Positions 1 through 11,305 are shown, counted from the stretch's first letter. The stretch is 64,000 nucleotides of DNA from Enoplolaimus lenunculus (GCA_030248215.1 JASANG010002298.1:1-64000), one strand, 5' to 3'. Program-made: numbers and translations. The notes: generated from the letters alone by a model not told the origin.

Positions 1-499
1 TGCGTCATCCACATTAATTTGCGCCCGGCTTGTGGAAATCGAAAACGCCTTTTTCCAACTTGAGTTTGGAAAAAGGGTAGCAGAAAGAAATTGAATCTGC
101 AAACTTTTTCAATTTCCCTTTGCCATCAAGTTTCTTAAATCGAGTAGTAAATTGATAATGATTTATTAGCTTCGATTTACTAATTGCGAAACAAAATTCG
201 TAGATAAAGGAAATTGAAACACTTTGTGAATTCAATTTCCCACTGCCCTGTTAAATTTTATCACCAAGTGGAAAATTGGAGCCACTGAAAAATTTTACAA
301 CTCAAAATGATATTTTCCCTATTATTGAAATGATTAAAATAGTTTACAAATTTTCAATTGTGATATTTACCACCGAAACACTAAAATTTCAAAGGAAATA
401 ATGGTCAAATACGTAAATGACCTTTTGTGATTAAAAGGAAGCTGAGGTAGGTTGTTTATAAGGTGGTGCCGATCTGTTCTTTAAAGGCATGCAGGGTGT

Positions 500-667
500 G
501 GTCGATGTAAAGAACAGGGACGTATTCCTAAGCCTAAGCGTTGCAAAAGTGTGTTCTTAAGCTTAAGCCTAAGCTTAAGCCTAAGCAAAAAATTGTAATC
601 TAGAATCTAATCCTATTCATTTACAGACCCGCCAGAAACCTGTACGCCCCTAAAAGTAACATAGGCC
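500..667 (+). mobile_element. Family AB MITE nested in J
   Basis: The left end is of the GGTCGATGTAAAGAACAGG type and the right end of the AAAGTAACATAGGCC type, with CCTAAGC-rich sequence between. It therefore looks like a hybrid of the two AB subtypes. Confidence 0.75.
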
Positions 668-1140
668 CATTCGGTAATGTAATAAAGCGTTACCCACGAT
701 TCTGGGTATACCAATGTTTTCAAACGCAATCGTAATTGCACAACCTGACATTGCATTTTAACAATTTTATCTCGTTTTGGTCATCGGTTTACCGACACAA
801 AGCACAACTACAGCTCAACTTAAAACTTAAACTTTAGAACTCTAACTTCTGAGATTTGAATGACTATGCATTTAAGGACATAGTCTGTTCGAAGTAACCT
901 AGTCGCACCAGAACCGTTTAAAGTAAACGTCAAAAATTGTACACGATGTCAGTTTAATAAATGTGCCACATACTTCATATAAAACAGTCAAATAACAGTT
1001 TACATAAACAATCACGTTCAATAAAATAGGATGTACCGTAGGTGAAAAATATCGGAATCGGAGGGCAACAAATCTTGCCGCAACATGAGGTGAAGCCTGA
1101 GGAGAGACGATGAGCTAGACGTTCTCTGAACTAACACAAA

Positions 1141-1187
1141 TAAAATACGTGTAAACACGTTGACTTGACGTGTTTACATGTATTTTA
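1141..1187. repeat. Small hairpin inside family J
   Basis: About 19 bases (TAAAATACGTGTAAACACG) are repeated as an inverted copy after an 8-base loop, with one mismatch. Confidence 0.7.
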
Positions 1188-1995
1188 CTTGTTGACCTCA
1201 ATTTGACCTTTCAAGACCTCCCAAGTAGTGTTTTCGGTTTCCCAAAATTTCAAATTCCCACTGTCATACAATTTAAATGCATCAAGTGGGAAATTGAAAC
1301 AGATTTCTAGTCTTCAATTTCCCACTGCGGTAAAGCACCACTTTTCAATTTCCTTTTCACTATCCTAAAATTGCATATCAAGTTTCCACATGAGTTTAAA
1401 AACAGTTTCAATTTCCAATTGCGGGTGTTTTTATTTTCGCAAGTGAGAAATCAAACTCCAAAAGTGCTAGTCCAATTCCTAATACGTTTTATAAAATGTT
1501 TCAATTTACCTATTGATCAAAATTCGCGTTTTTAATTTCCTTCTGCTACCCTTTTTCCACACTCAAGTTGGAAAAAGGCGTTTTCGATTTCCACAAGCCG
1601 GCGCAAATTAATGTGGATGACGCATAAAACGAAATACATCAATGTTCAAATTAGCATGAATAAATACGCCTTTACAAGCTTGTGTTTAACTTCATGTCCT
1701 GCCTGTAGGTGGCGGAGCCACTCCCATATCATAATTCAAACTAAAACATAAAACTGAAACCAAACCCTGAATCGCACCTTAACGGAGGCTCTGGCTCCGC
1801 GTAGTCTCTCTTTCGATGTCTCCACACGAGAAATCGTCAACGGGTTTGCATGAAAAGTATCCTTTGAGTTGTTTTACAGCAGTATTAATCGCGTGCCGTT
1901 CCACGCTCCAAAATTCGTATCCTTTAAGCTTGAAATTATTAAATGTTATAGATGGAATAGAATAGACAAATGCTCGTATACAGCATAGCCTCACA

Positions 1996-4900
1996 ATGGC
2001 AAACTTTCTTCAAGACTACGGCGAACAGATCTCTGTTGATGCTTTACAGTGTATTCGTCAATCTCAAACTGGTAAACAGCGAACATTTTGGATAATCATT
2101 AGTTTACTTGGACTGTTTGTGTGTTTGATTCAAATTTTCGTTCAAGTTCAAACGTACATCACATCTGATGTTAAAGTTTCAATGTTACGTTCAACTGAAC
2201 ATGAATTAGAGTTGCCTAACGTCACAGTTTGCTTTACTGGTGGGTTGAACGGTGACAAAATGACCGCGGATGGCATTCACGAGGATTTAATTAATGCAAC
2301 TTCTAAACAAATCGTTGACTTTGATCATGGCCGGCTTCACGAGACGTCCTCGAAGCGATTGGAGAGTTTACTCCGGGTCCGTGTTTAAACCACCAGGGTA
2401 GACAGGCAGGGTATGGGACTGCAGAAGTCAAAAAAACCAGAGCTAGGGGCTAAATTTTTCCGGTTCCGGATGTCAAAAAAACTTATAATTAATGTTTAAT
2501 TTCTTGAAATGTACAATAATTGTCGAAGAGCTCGAAAGTTGCAAACAAACTCGCAAAAGTTTTGTAAAAATACGAAAAACATTTAACTACCGGAATAGCC
2601 AAAACAGACCGACACAAAATTGTATCGTAGCCGGAACCGGAGTTTATTTTGCTGCCGGAAACGGAAGCAGGGGTCCGGTTATACCCTGTGGCAAGGTTAT
2701 CGGGAGGATGAACGGCCGCGTTCTTGTTTGACAGAAATTCTGCCGGAAGTATGGACAGTATTTGTTTTGTTAGGTTTCGAAAAATTTGAGTGCACCTATA
2801 GTGATTGTCGATCATGCTCGGATTTTGACCGGTCCATCGGCGAGACTGGTGCACCTGGGTGATTGCGAGTTGTTTTTTCAGGTCCGCCCATAAGCAACCC
2901 GGTTGTAATTGTGCTGAATAAGTGAAAGTCGCTGTAAGATTGATTATTTAAGCTTTAAAAGTATGGGCCAGAGTGTAACCGTGTATCCGTTTCCGTTTCA
3001 CTTTCCGGTAAAAGTCAGTGTCCGTTTTCGTTTCCGTTTGCATTTATGAAATAACGGAAATTGTGTTATTTTTACGTTCAAAATTAGTTTATAAATCACG
3101 TATATATCCCGCTGTTTTTCGTTACCGATATGTTGCAATTGTATGAAATGATGAAACTGAAATTACGAAATTTATCCAAAATCTTAAAAGTTTTCGATGC
3201 ATTCGCCATTTTTTTCTTTAAAAATTTTAAAAGACCGGTGTATATATAAGTACACGCGTCAATTATGTTCGCAGAAAAATAATTATTTTGAATTTTTTAC
3301 GCCTCAATATCCGTTTTCCGTTTTTGTTTCCGTTATTTTACTATCCGTTTATATCCTGGACGGGCCCGTTACATTTAGGGCCACTAACATACCATTTTTA
3401 CCCTGCTATATTTTCCCCTATGCCATATTTCTCCCTTCCTCTTTTTTTCGCAGCATGAAACAAATATACTTAAGATTTGATTCCTAAGTAAAACATGCAT
3501 TATCGCTCAAGTTTTTGATACAAGACAACCGTTTAATTCAACAAAAATACCAGATATATCAGTAACGGAAGGCGGCGGAGGGTCTGTTAAAAATAAATAA
3601 CAGTTCGTTACCGAATAACACGTGGGGTACCCTCTAAAGAGGCCAAATAAATATCAGTCCCCGCTCTTATTTGGGTCAGTAAAAGTTCCGTCATATTGAG
3701 ATCACAAGATGCAAACAAATAGCAACAGGTTAACTTTTTCTAAGTGTCGTTCGTACTCTGCGATGATACACTCTTAACAGCAATTTTAGGCCGAAGTTTT
3801 GCGCCTTCGGCTTGGATCGTACAAATCGTTCATCAACAAATTCGCTTATTCCTGCAAACAGCTTGCGAGTCCGGTTCCCGAAGAGGTCGACAACCACGAA
3901 CGGCCGTTTGATCCGTGCAAAACTGCCCGACTCAGCTATCATTATCATCATTTATACTGTTATATGATCACTCTTGGTATCCAAAATGAAAGCAATTACT
4001 ACGCAGCGCAACGATTCCAGCTGTGTAACCCGCCGCCTAAGAACGGTCTCGAATTTAAGTTAGAAATTCATGATGGGAATTGGTTCAAAATTATTAACGA
4101 TTACACGGTACCGGGGTTTTATCGAGTTGAATTTTCTGTTTCGAAGGTAAGAAATTTTGTGTTGGTATCCGGCGGAACGCTTAAGCAGGGTACACCCGGA
4201 GATTTGCCCTACAGCTTCGGCAGAAAATCGAGTTAGTTCCGGCTCCGGTGCTAACTGGCCAAGTTTCCCCGTTCGGATCCTTCGCGGGAATGATCTGTCC
4301 ATATGAATTTTGAACCCCCTAGAAATATCCGCATAGACTTTTTACCTTTAGGTCGATATTTCGCCAACTATGGCATACTACTCGATGTCCCTATACAATG
4401 CGGTCGTGAGACGGGATTAGGGTACAACCGGAAATTTGAAACAGGATCCGGCAGAAGATCGACCAGCACCGGCTCCGGCTTCGGTATTAAAATTTCTGCT
4501 GCTGGTTCCGTCAATTTCGGTGCAATGAGCTTTTCGATACAATAATTGTATCATCGTCTCCTTACTTTTGATTTTAACTTGGGGAACAGCGTTCAGGAGT
4601 CAGAATTTGTTAAAAAATAGACGAAAAGAGTTTTTGACAACATTAACATGAAATTTCAAGTATATAATTTTACTAAAATTGTATCGTTCGACGCGTTTTG
4701 GATTTACCAATTTGTATACTGTTTCGAGGGTACGCACAAAATAAATTGCCTTAAAATTTCAAGGCTCCTACTTTGTTAAATTTTCAAGACATATGTCTGT
4801 TATTTCAGACAATAGCCTTAAACAGCTCAGAATTTTGCGTCTGAAATGGCTCAACCATAAACGTCTTATATTCAAAAAACTACTGTTGCCAATTTATAAA

Positions 4901-7900
4901 ACATAAATTTCTTCCTTTCCAGAAATAATTGTCTTATATTCAAGGAATGCATAGAATGAAATTTTAAGAATATTTCGGGCTGAGCTCACGCTCTACCTTT
5001 CCAAAAAATGAGAATTACCTCGGGTTCGATTGTCAACCTCTTCGAGTGGCGATAGTAAGCGCGTCTTGTCCAACAATCCACAGTTTGACTGATAGCTTGA
5101 AATTTGATCTCAGATGAAATGTGTTACGTGTTTTTACACACGAGATCAAATGTGTCATTATTATGTATTAATAATCGCGGTCAATGTTACTTTAACGGGC
5201 GTAACAGTAGGTTAAGCGTATTCCTAAGCCTAATTCTAAACCTAAACAAAAAAATGTAATATATAATCGAATCCTACACTTTTATAGTCCCACCAGAAAC
5301 CTGGACGGCCTTTTTCCCTTTCTCACATGAATATTTTCTATTTCCCCTGAGACATACTTTTATGCTAGGATTCGAACTCCAGTGACTGGAGTGGGAGGCG
5401 TATACCATCACAACTCAGCTATAGGAGCTTGACGCTCGAGCCCGAGGGGGCTCTCACGTCTTGGGGTGATTTAGTACTATGTATACGTGTTGCAATTGTC
5501 AAACACGGTGCGATATATACTATTTAACGTATATACACTGCGCTGAGTTGCCTCCAGGCACCTCAATGTGACAAGGAACAGCGAAAAAAGAAAAAAAAAA
5601 GAGACCCCAAGCCACCCAAAGAAAAAGAGACATGAAAAGCCCCCATCTACAGAAAAACAAACAATAAGGAAAAGCCAAAGAACCACAAAAACACACAACC
5701 ACCCACAAAAACCCAAAAAAAAAAAAAAAACCACCAAAAACCAACCCACAAACCAAACTAACAAACAAAAAAAAAAAAAAACACCCAAACACCAAAAAAA
5801 AAAAAAAGGGGTTAAAGTAACATAGGCCATAAAATGGTCATCAGATTTTTGAATTTTTTACAGAAAACCTACAAACGGGTCAAACAATTCGCATGGCCCA
5901 AACGAGGCGTTCGCTGTCAGGAGTACGATTACAGTTTTGCAGGATGTCCAAATTATTGTTTCAATCAGCATGTAAGACAGCAATACAACTGTAAGCATCG
6001 ACTCGATTCGTCATCCGAGTTCAATTATTTACCCGACTGCTCACCGTTTACTATTTTCCACGCTTCTGACGTTGCACAAGCTGAAGTTTGTGTTAAAAGT
6101 TGTTTATCACCGTGTGATTATATTGAATATAACGTTGTGCTTAACTCTCGTCCGTTTAAATCCAATGTTAATGGATGCAGTGAGGTACGAATCGCATTAA
6201 TGGATCCGGGCAGACATGTATTTATATCACTGCAAATTTTAGTGAGTTGATTTTAACCCAGGATTAGTTGAATCACCAGACTGAGTTAGGTCTATCAGAA
6301 CTCAGAATTTTGAGTTGATTCAATTCATTCTGAGTTAATTAATCAACTCAACTCAGAGTGAGTTAATGTATACTGATATTAATTCAGAAATAACCAACTC
6401 GCAAGGTGAATTGATTAATCAACTCATTGAAATTTACATTGCATCAACGGCCCTGTCATGATGATAATTTAGCAAAATAAATCATTTGATGAAATTCAAA
6501 GTATGCTTTCTTGTGAAATATTTTTGCTAGGCTTAGGCTTTAGGCTTAGAAATACGCTTTTGTAACGCTTAGGTTTAGACTTAATAGGCTTAAGAATACG
6601 CTAAATCTACTACGGACCTAAAAGTACCATTGGCCCAGTTTGTGTAGTCCCGTAAAGCATATTTCAATAAGAGTCAATTTGACTTACCATTTTTGCAGTG
6701 TAATACATTTCGCATAAAGTTTGGATTAATATTTAACATCCAAACACATATGAAAACATTAGAACCATCTTTTATATGCATATCTGGTTCTAAAATCAAA
6801 CCCGGCTGAATGTTTTGAATAAATGATCTATTGCAACAGTTTAATACCCTAAACATTAAAATTAGTTATGCCGTTCTCAGTAGGAATGTTTCAGAAGCAT
6901 TAACAGTTATAACGATTTCATACGTTAATTTTCCTTGATATGGGTTTTCGTGTCACTTCAAACAACAACAATAATGTTTGTCAAGTGACTATCGTGTTCA
7001 TAACCATATGGGCCAATGTTACTTTCAGGGGCGTAACAGTAGATTAAGCGTATTCCTAAGCCTAAGTCAAAGCCTAAGCGTTGCAAAAATGTGTTCCTAA
7101 GCGTAAGTTTCCACCTAGGCGTTGCAAAAATGTGTTCCTAAGCATAAGCCTCAGCCTAAGCCTAAGCCTAAGCAAAAAATGTAATCTAGAATCAAAACCT
7201 ACTCTTTTATAGACCCACCAGAAACTTAGACGGCCCTTAAAGTAACATGGGCCAGAATATGAAACATATTTCATGTTACTCGCTCAAACGCTGAGTTATG
7301 TTTTTCTAGTTTTGTGCTATCCTTTTTACCCTGAAAACCCCCGAATACTAATTATTTTGCCTACTTTTCTTTAACCAATCGTGTCAAAAATGAAACCGCT
7401 TACTTTTAATAACAATTTATTTCTCAAGCCATTTATTTTAATACACACGGAAAAAATGGTGAGTCAAATAGGCTCTCTCCGAAATAGGTTCTACTGGACT
7501 ACCCAAACTGAGTCAAAATACGACTCCGCCAAAGTCAAATTCGACTTTTACTGAGCGATTCATTGAGTCGAATTTGACTCTGGCGGAGTCAAATTTTGAC
7601 TCAGTTTGTGTAGTCTGGAAAAGCCTATTTTGGAGAGAGTCAATTTGACTCACCATTTTTTTGCTGTGCACTTTCTCATCTTTACAAAAAGTGTTAAAGG
7701 TGCTGTTTGAAACACGAAAAGCGTTTAAAATACTGTAGTGACCCGAATAAGAGAGGTGTAAAGAGGGGGAGTTCCCATTTTGAGTCCAAATCAGTAGGAA
7801 ACCGTATCTTTAATAACAGTCTGTAAGCGGATAGACTCGCCTAAACCCTAATTAGAGTCCATATATGTCAATTATCCCTAATTGTCGCGCATAAATGACT

Positions 7901-8436
7901 CCAGGACCAAATATTTGAGTTCGAAACTTTAAAACGTGCTTAAATTTTGAAAATACATTCCTAAAAGTATAACCTTACATTACCGCTCAAGCTATTGATA
8001 CAAGAAAAATAAACGTTTAATTCAACGGATTATTGCAGTACCTGATATATATCAGTTACGAAGGGCGGCAGAGCGTGTGTTAGAAGTTAATAACAGTCCG
8101 TAACCAAATAACAGGGGAGGTACCCTCTGGAGAGGCCAAATCAGTCCCTCCTCTTATTCGTGTCACTACAGTAGCGGTTTATTTTTGATACGGAACATTT
8201 TTTTGATCGTTGAATTGTTTTGTTTCGTATTTCAGGTTGTCATTGGCTACCGATCGCTACTTCATAATATAATTCAAGAAAGCGAAGAATATCCGTTTGT
8301 GTCGTTGATTGCAAATGTGGGAAATGAAATCGCTGCGTTCATAGGAGCTTCATTTCTGGGAATTGTCCAACTTCCGATAATCCTGATTACGCACGCGTTT
8401 AGTTCGTTTACAAGCGATGCTTGCAATAAAAAATAA
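1996..8436 (+). CDS. DEG/ENaC-family sodium channel subunit, 4 exons
   Basis: A subunit of the degenerin/epithelial sodium channel/ASIC superfamily, acting as a cation channel in the plasma membrane. Predicted exons are 1996-2376, 3790-4146, 5864-6184 and 8236-8436, all joined in phase 0, giving about 419 residues. Exon 1 carries TM1 (residues ~31-51) followed by LPNVTVC, the counterpart of the family's PAVTxCN motif. Exon 3 holds the cysteine-rich extracellular part (DYSFAGCPNYC, then CVKSCLSPCDYIEY). Exon 4 carries TM2 with Gly-Ala-Ser at residues ~390-392, the conserved selectivity filter. The start has A at -3 and no in-frame alternative. The protein is short for the family (usually 500-700), so small exons may be missing, most likely between exons 1 and 2. 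The exon 1 donor (GTCCGT) is weak, and the exon 3 donor (GTACGA at 6185) is a choice. The His-Gly gating motif expected before TM1 is not seen (ISVDALQCI instead). Introns contain MITEs and a SINE. The ligand is unknown. Confidence 0.85.
2407..2688. mobile_element. Degenerate family P element (intron 1)
   Basis: The left end is CAGGGTATGGGAC and the right end GGTTATACCCTG, with internal CCGGAACC and GGTTCCGG motifs. No target duplication could be recognised, so the left boundary is uncertain. Confidence 0.45.
2974..3358. mobile_element. Family P element (intron 1)
   Basis: Ends are CAGAGTGTAACCG and ATCCGTTTATATCCTG. The right end matches the copy at 35156 in inverted orientation, including the run of CCGTTTCCGT motifs. 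Flanks TATGGGCC and GACGGGCC agree at 6 of 8 bases. Confidence 0.65.
3482..3680 (-). mobile_element. Truncated family E element (intron 1)
   Basis: Matches the right part of the copies at 7731 and 62567: GCATTATCGCTCAAG, a TAACAGTTCGTTACC stretch, and the CCGCTCTTATTTGGGTCA end. The left half is absent. Confidence 0.6.
4385..4545. mobile_element. Family P-related fragment (intron 2)
   Basis: Contains the GGTACAACCGGAAATTTGAA end-like sequence and the GGCTCCGGC-rich interior found in the P elements at 50186 and 56974. Both boundaries are unclear. Confidence 0.4.
4731..4998 (+). mobile_element. Truncated family G element (intron 2)
   Basis: Begins with CGCACAAAATAAATTG and carries the AAGACATATGTCT motifs of the complete copy at 47141. 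It matches only the left and central part. Confidence 0.6.
5311..5565 (-). mobile_element. Family H tRNA-derived SINE
   Basis: Reverse-strand copy of the SINE also at 52008 and 59574. On the minus strand it has an A-box-like TAGCTGAGTTGTGATGG, a B box (GAGTTCGAATCC) and a tail ending near AATATTCATGTGAGAAAG. Confidence 0.75.
5577..5812. repeat. A/C-rich, T-poor low-complexity tract
   Basis: About 235 bases made almost entirely of A runs broken by C, with very few T. Its open reading frames are lysine- or phenylalanine-rich artefacts of the composition. It may be a grown SINE A-tail or a consensus error; compare 15600-15812. Confidence 0.7.
6228..6441. mobile_element. Family C palindromic MITE (intron 3)
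   Basis: Ends are CACTGCAAATTTTAGTGAG and its imperfect complement ending TTTACATTG. The interior is built from GAGTTGATT / AATCAACTC. It begins 43 bases after the proposed donor of DEG/ENaC exon 3. Confidence 0.75.
6525..6635 (-). mobile_element. Partial family AB MITE (intron 3)
   Basis: Only the GCTTAGGCTT-rich half ending ...CTACGGACC...ACCATTGGCC is present. Confidence 0.6.
6637..6710. mobile_element. Half of a family D hairpin MITE (intron 3)
   Basis: Matches the right arm of family D, from AGTTTGTGTAGTCCCG to GACTTACCATTTTTGCAGTG; the left arm is missing. Confidence 0.65.
7011..7253 (+). mobile_element. Family AB MITE (intron 3)
   Basis: Complete copy with ends GGCCAATGTTACTTTC and AAAGTAACATGGGCC. 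Flanks ACCATATG and AGAATATG agree at 6 of 8 bases. It carries two CCTAAGC blocks separated by GTTGCAAAAATGTGTTCC. Confidence 0.85.
7444..7668. mobile_element. Family D full-length hairpin MITE (intron 3)
   Basis: Nearly the whole 225 bp is one inverted repeat, centred on ACTGAGCGATTCATTGAGTC. Each arm runs from the end (AAAAAATGGTGAGTC) through TAGTCTGGAAAAGCCTATTT to GACTCTGGCGGAGTC. Confidence 0.8.
7731..8172 (+). mobile_element. Family E MITE (intron 3)
   Basis: Ends are CTGTAGTGACCCGAATAAG and CTTATTCGTGTCACTACAG, each next to TA, so a TA target duplication as in Tc1/mariner-like elements. It ends 64 bases before DEG/ENaC exon 4. Confidence 0.8.
8425..8430 (+). promoter_or_regulatory. 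Possible poly(A) signal overlapping the DEG/ENaC stop region
   Basis: AATAAA lies in the last sense codons (AAT AAA AAA TAA). If it were used, the 3' untranslated region would be only tens of bases. Motif match only. Confidence 0.25.
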
Positions 8437-8569
8437 TTATTTCGTTGACACATTTTTTTCGTTTGATATCGTATGAGAATTGCTTATGAATTTAAAATTG
8501 GCATTAAGCATCATTCTTAGTGTTAGTCTTGGTAGGAAGCGGGATTTCAAACTTTTTTACTATTAAGCA

Positions 8570-8772
8570 CACTGTAAAAATCGGGGGTCAAATTGACTCT
8601 CTCGGAAACAGGCTTTTCCTGACTACACAAACTGAGTCAACTCTGACTCCGCCAGAGTCAAAGTCGATTCACTGTTGACTCTGGCGGAGTCAAATTTGAC
8701 TCAGTTTGTGTAGTCAGGAAACGCCTCCTCTTTCCGAGAGAGTCAATTTGACTCCCCAAATTTTTTACAGAG
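8570..8772. mobile_element. Family D hairpin MITE
   Basis: Near-perfect inverted repeat with ends CACTGTAAAAAT and TTTTTTACAGAG, flanked on both sides by CA. It lies ~130 bases past the DEG/ENaC stop. Confidence 0.8.
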
Positions 8773-8837
8773 CAGCTGGAAAGCCAGCCTACGCAGCTGG
8801 GACCAACTTTAAGCTTGCGGATCCTCAAACGATCGCT

Positions 8838-9220
8838 TTACTGCTGTCCCTAGATTGAGTCTCAATCAATAGGAGTCCGTGTCACTAATAAGAGTCCATA
8901 AGCGGAAAGAGTCCCTAAACCTCATAATTAGAGTTCATATATGTCAGTAATCTCTAACTGTAGTCGATAACAAATCTTTGAAACATAAGTTTTAAAAGTG
9001 CATTACTAAGTATAACCTTGCATTTCCGCTCAAGCTTTTGATCCAAGACGAATGAACGTTTAATTCAACGGATAATTGCAGTACCAGATATAGATCAGTA
9101 CGGAAGGGTGGCAGAGGGTTTGTTAAAAATAAATAGCAGTCTGCAAACCGAATAACGGGGGGTACCCTCTTGAGAGGCAAATAAATATCAGTTCCCACTC
9201 TTATTCAGGTCACTACGGTA
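8838..9220 (+). mobile_element. Family E MITE, degraded left end
   Basis: Shares the GAGTCTCAATCAATAGGAGT start region, CGCTCAAGCTTTTGAT centre and TTATTCAGGTCACTACGGTA end with the copies at 7731 and 62567. Confidence 0.7.
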
Positions 9221-9633
9221 TATGTCACCGCGTACGCTGCCTTTGCTTACTTGACATGCCCCAATTTTTACCAAGGTTGTCCCTGGTCCGTCTACTCTAT
9301 TTCGATTGGATACAATGTTTACTCCGCGGCAGGTTACCATTACTCTCACAGCGTGGCCCACGTATGATTATAGGCAGGGTTGGCCGACAGCTTGAGAGTT
9401 TAACTGAGCCTCTACAAAAACAGGCAAACGGGAATGGTTTCGAACTAGCAGCCTACGAGTCTTTTTAGGCAACTGCTCAATACCCCAACACCACAACAGA
9501 CAAAATTCTTCAATTGCTTTTTTGGCGACTGACTTACTTGCTCACATCTGGGCGCATGCTGCCGGCTAGCATACAACACATTAAACCAGATTAGATTTTA
9601 GCAGACCACCATACACTGCCATGTTCGATTGCC
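9221..9633. other. Intergenic stretch without recognised features
   Basis: No exon, RNA gene or known repeat end could be supported here. The reading frame at 9256-9468 has no recognisable motif and is treated as chance. Confidence 0.4.
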
Positions 9634-9799
9634 GTAATCGTAGATTAAGCGTATTCTTAAGCCTAAGCCAAAGCCTATAAGCGTTGTAATATATTTAACG
9701 TATTTCTAAAGCCTAAGACTAGCAAAAAATGTAGTCTAAAATGTAAGCCAATTCTTTTCAGAGCCACTGGAAACAGGGGCGGTCATAAAAGTAATATGG
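9634..9799 (+). mobile_element. Degenerate family AB MITE
   Basis: GTAGATTAAGCGTATTC, CCTAAGCC blocks and the AAAATGTAGTCTAAAATG segment are present. The left end is decayed and the right end reads AAAAGTAATATGGG. Confidence 0.6.
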
Positions 9800-9929
9800 G
9801 ACGTAGATCAGCTGAGATGGCTCTCCCTGACAAATTTGATTTCTGACACATCGCCGTCAGTCATAATACCGAACGTTGTCAAAAGCGTAGTGCAACTGTC
9901 AATTTACTTTTCTGTATCACATGAAGTGT

Positions 9930-10113
9930 GGCCTACGTTACTTTAAGGGGCGTCCAGGTTTCTGGTAGTTTTATATAAGAGTAGGTTTAGATTCTAGATT
10001 TGTTTTGTTTAGGCTTTTAGGCTTAGGAACTCATTTTTGAAACGCTTAGGCTTAGGCTTAGGCTTAGGAATACGCTTAATCTACTGCTACGCCCCTTAAT
10101 GTAACATTAGCCT
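9930..10113 (-). mobile_element. Family AB MITE
   Basis: Ends are GGCCTACGTTACTTTAAGG and CCTTAATGTAACATTAGCC. It carries four TTAGGC units in the GCTTAGG orientation. Confidence 0.8.
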
Positions 10114-10774
10114 GAAATAGTCGTGTCTTGAGACCACTGAAGAACACAGTTCGCCGTAAAATCATTGCTGCGAGCGGAGGGGTATCATAGGTATCGTTAA
10201 GTTTGCAAAATATTTTGACATTTATATTCACAGGAACTGTTATATTCTGTTAAGTGTGCAATTATGATTTATTAGTTGTAGATTTTGTAAAAACTTTTAA
10301 ATTGAAAATTGTTTTACACGGAATTATGAATTTTGATATCAGAGTTTAAAGGTTAGACCAATGCAAGCTTAGATTTAGGTTTAGGCTAGACCACAAACGT
10401 TTTATTTTTCTGCCAACAGAATTCAACGTGCAAAATTAACCGCATTTTCTATTATACTTAATGAATTTGCTGTATTCCAATATAACGGAAACATAACCGG
10501 ACCGGATATCTGGCTACATCATAACTTGAAGGCTTTATTACTGCTGTTGCAACCCTGTTCTGTACATTGGCCCCATTGGCTATGGAACCAGTAAGTGGAT
10601 TCTAAAAATTCTGATGCAGGGGACATTGCGGTATCCTAGTGTAAAAAGTTCGCAAATTCTAACAAAATTAAATTTATCATAGCTCCCCTTTGGTTTAGCA
10701 TTGTTCTGAGCCTGAAGCCTTTAGCCTCAGCGTTACGATAAGTCGAAAACCAAACCTAAAACTATAAAACATAA

Positions 10775-11305
10775 TGGATCATCCACGTAATATTGTCTAC
10801 GCTACTGTAAAAAATTGTCCACACACCTGGCATTAAGGGCGGGACAAAACGACAATGTTCTTAAGCTATAAAGACTTTACAGAAGGTGTAACTAGATAGT
10901 GGGTTTTGAAAGCAGGTCCTTCGAAGGGACTAAAGACAATGTAGACACTGTCTGGACACAGTGTCTGACAATACGAGTTCCTTCGAACAGACTCTGTATA
11001 ATTGCAAAGCAAAGTTCCTTCCGACAAACTTTGTGTTGCGAAATAAGCTGAGTCCCTTCTGACAGACTCTGGACAAAACAGTTGCCCTTTAAATAGCGTA
11101 TTGACAATTTAGCATGGGTATGGACGGCAACGTGACCAAGCATAGGTCGTCCATAAAGAGTGCGAGTTGTCAGTAGGGTCTACACAGGATATGAGTGACA
11201 TTTGGACATGTAATTTGGAAACAGTAAAATTACAGACTGACTTAGGGGCTCGTACGTGGGGACAATTTTTTACAGTAGCGTAGACAGTATAACGTGGATG
11301 ACCCA
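10775..11305. mobile_element. Family L PIF/Harbinger-like MITE, 531 bp
   Basis: The 46-bp terminal repeats (10775-10820 and 11260-11305) are almost identical and start TGGATCATCCACGTAA / TGGGTCATCCACGTTA. Both sides carry TAA, a 3-bp target duplication of the PIF/Harbinger type. The interior holds inverted copies of a GTTCCTTCGAACAGACTCTG motif, and there is no transposase frame. Confidence 0.8.

Larger units (their letters stand above)
1..1624. mobile_element. Family J inverted-repeat DNA transposon, non-autonomous
   Basis: The first ~90 bases and the last ~90 bases (1535-1624) are reverse complements; the ends read TGCGTCATCCACATTAA and its complement. The right end is followed by TAA, as in the PIF/Harbinger 3-bp duplications; the left flank lies outside the window, so the duplication cannot be checked. 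The interior has many short inverted copies of an AAATTGAAA / TTTCAATTT motif and no transposase reading frame. An AB element lies inside at 500-667. Confidence 0.75.
5179..5828 (+). mobile_element. Family AB MITE split by a SINE and an A-rich tract (intron 2)
   Basis: The left part (5179-5310) has the GGTCAATGTTACTTT end and CCTAAG repeats up to CACCAGAAACCTGGACGGCC. The right end (GTTAAAGTAACATAGGCC) resumes at about 5811, 35 bases before DEG/ENaC exon 3. The material between is a later insertion. Confidence 0.7.

Noticed and set aside
2489-2862. Overlapping open frames in DEG/ENaC intron 1
   Set aside because: They lie in a degenerate family P element whose CCGGAAC words keep several frames open.
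5568-5825. Lysine/proline-rich open frame and its mirror phenylalanine-rich frames
   Set aside because: They arise only from the A/C-rich tract, as do those at 15527-15894; no start, splice or domain support.
7444-8772. CRISPR-like repeat array from repeated GAGTCAAATTGACTC words
   Set aside because: These are arms of hairpin MITEs in eukaryotic DNA, with no regular repeat-spacer pattern.
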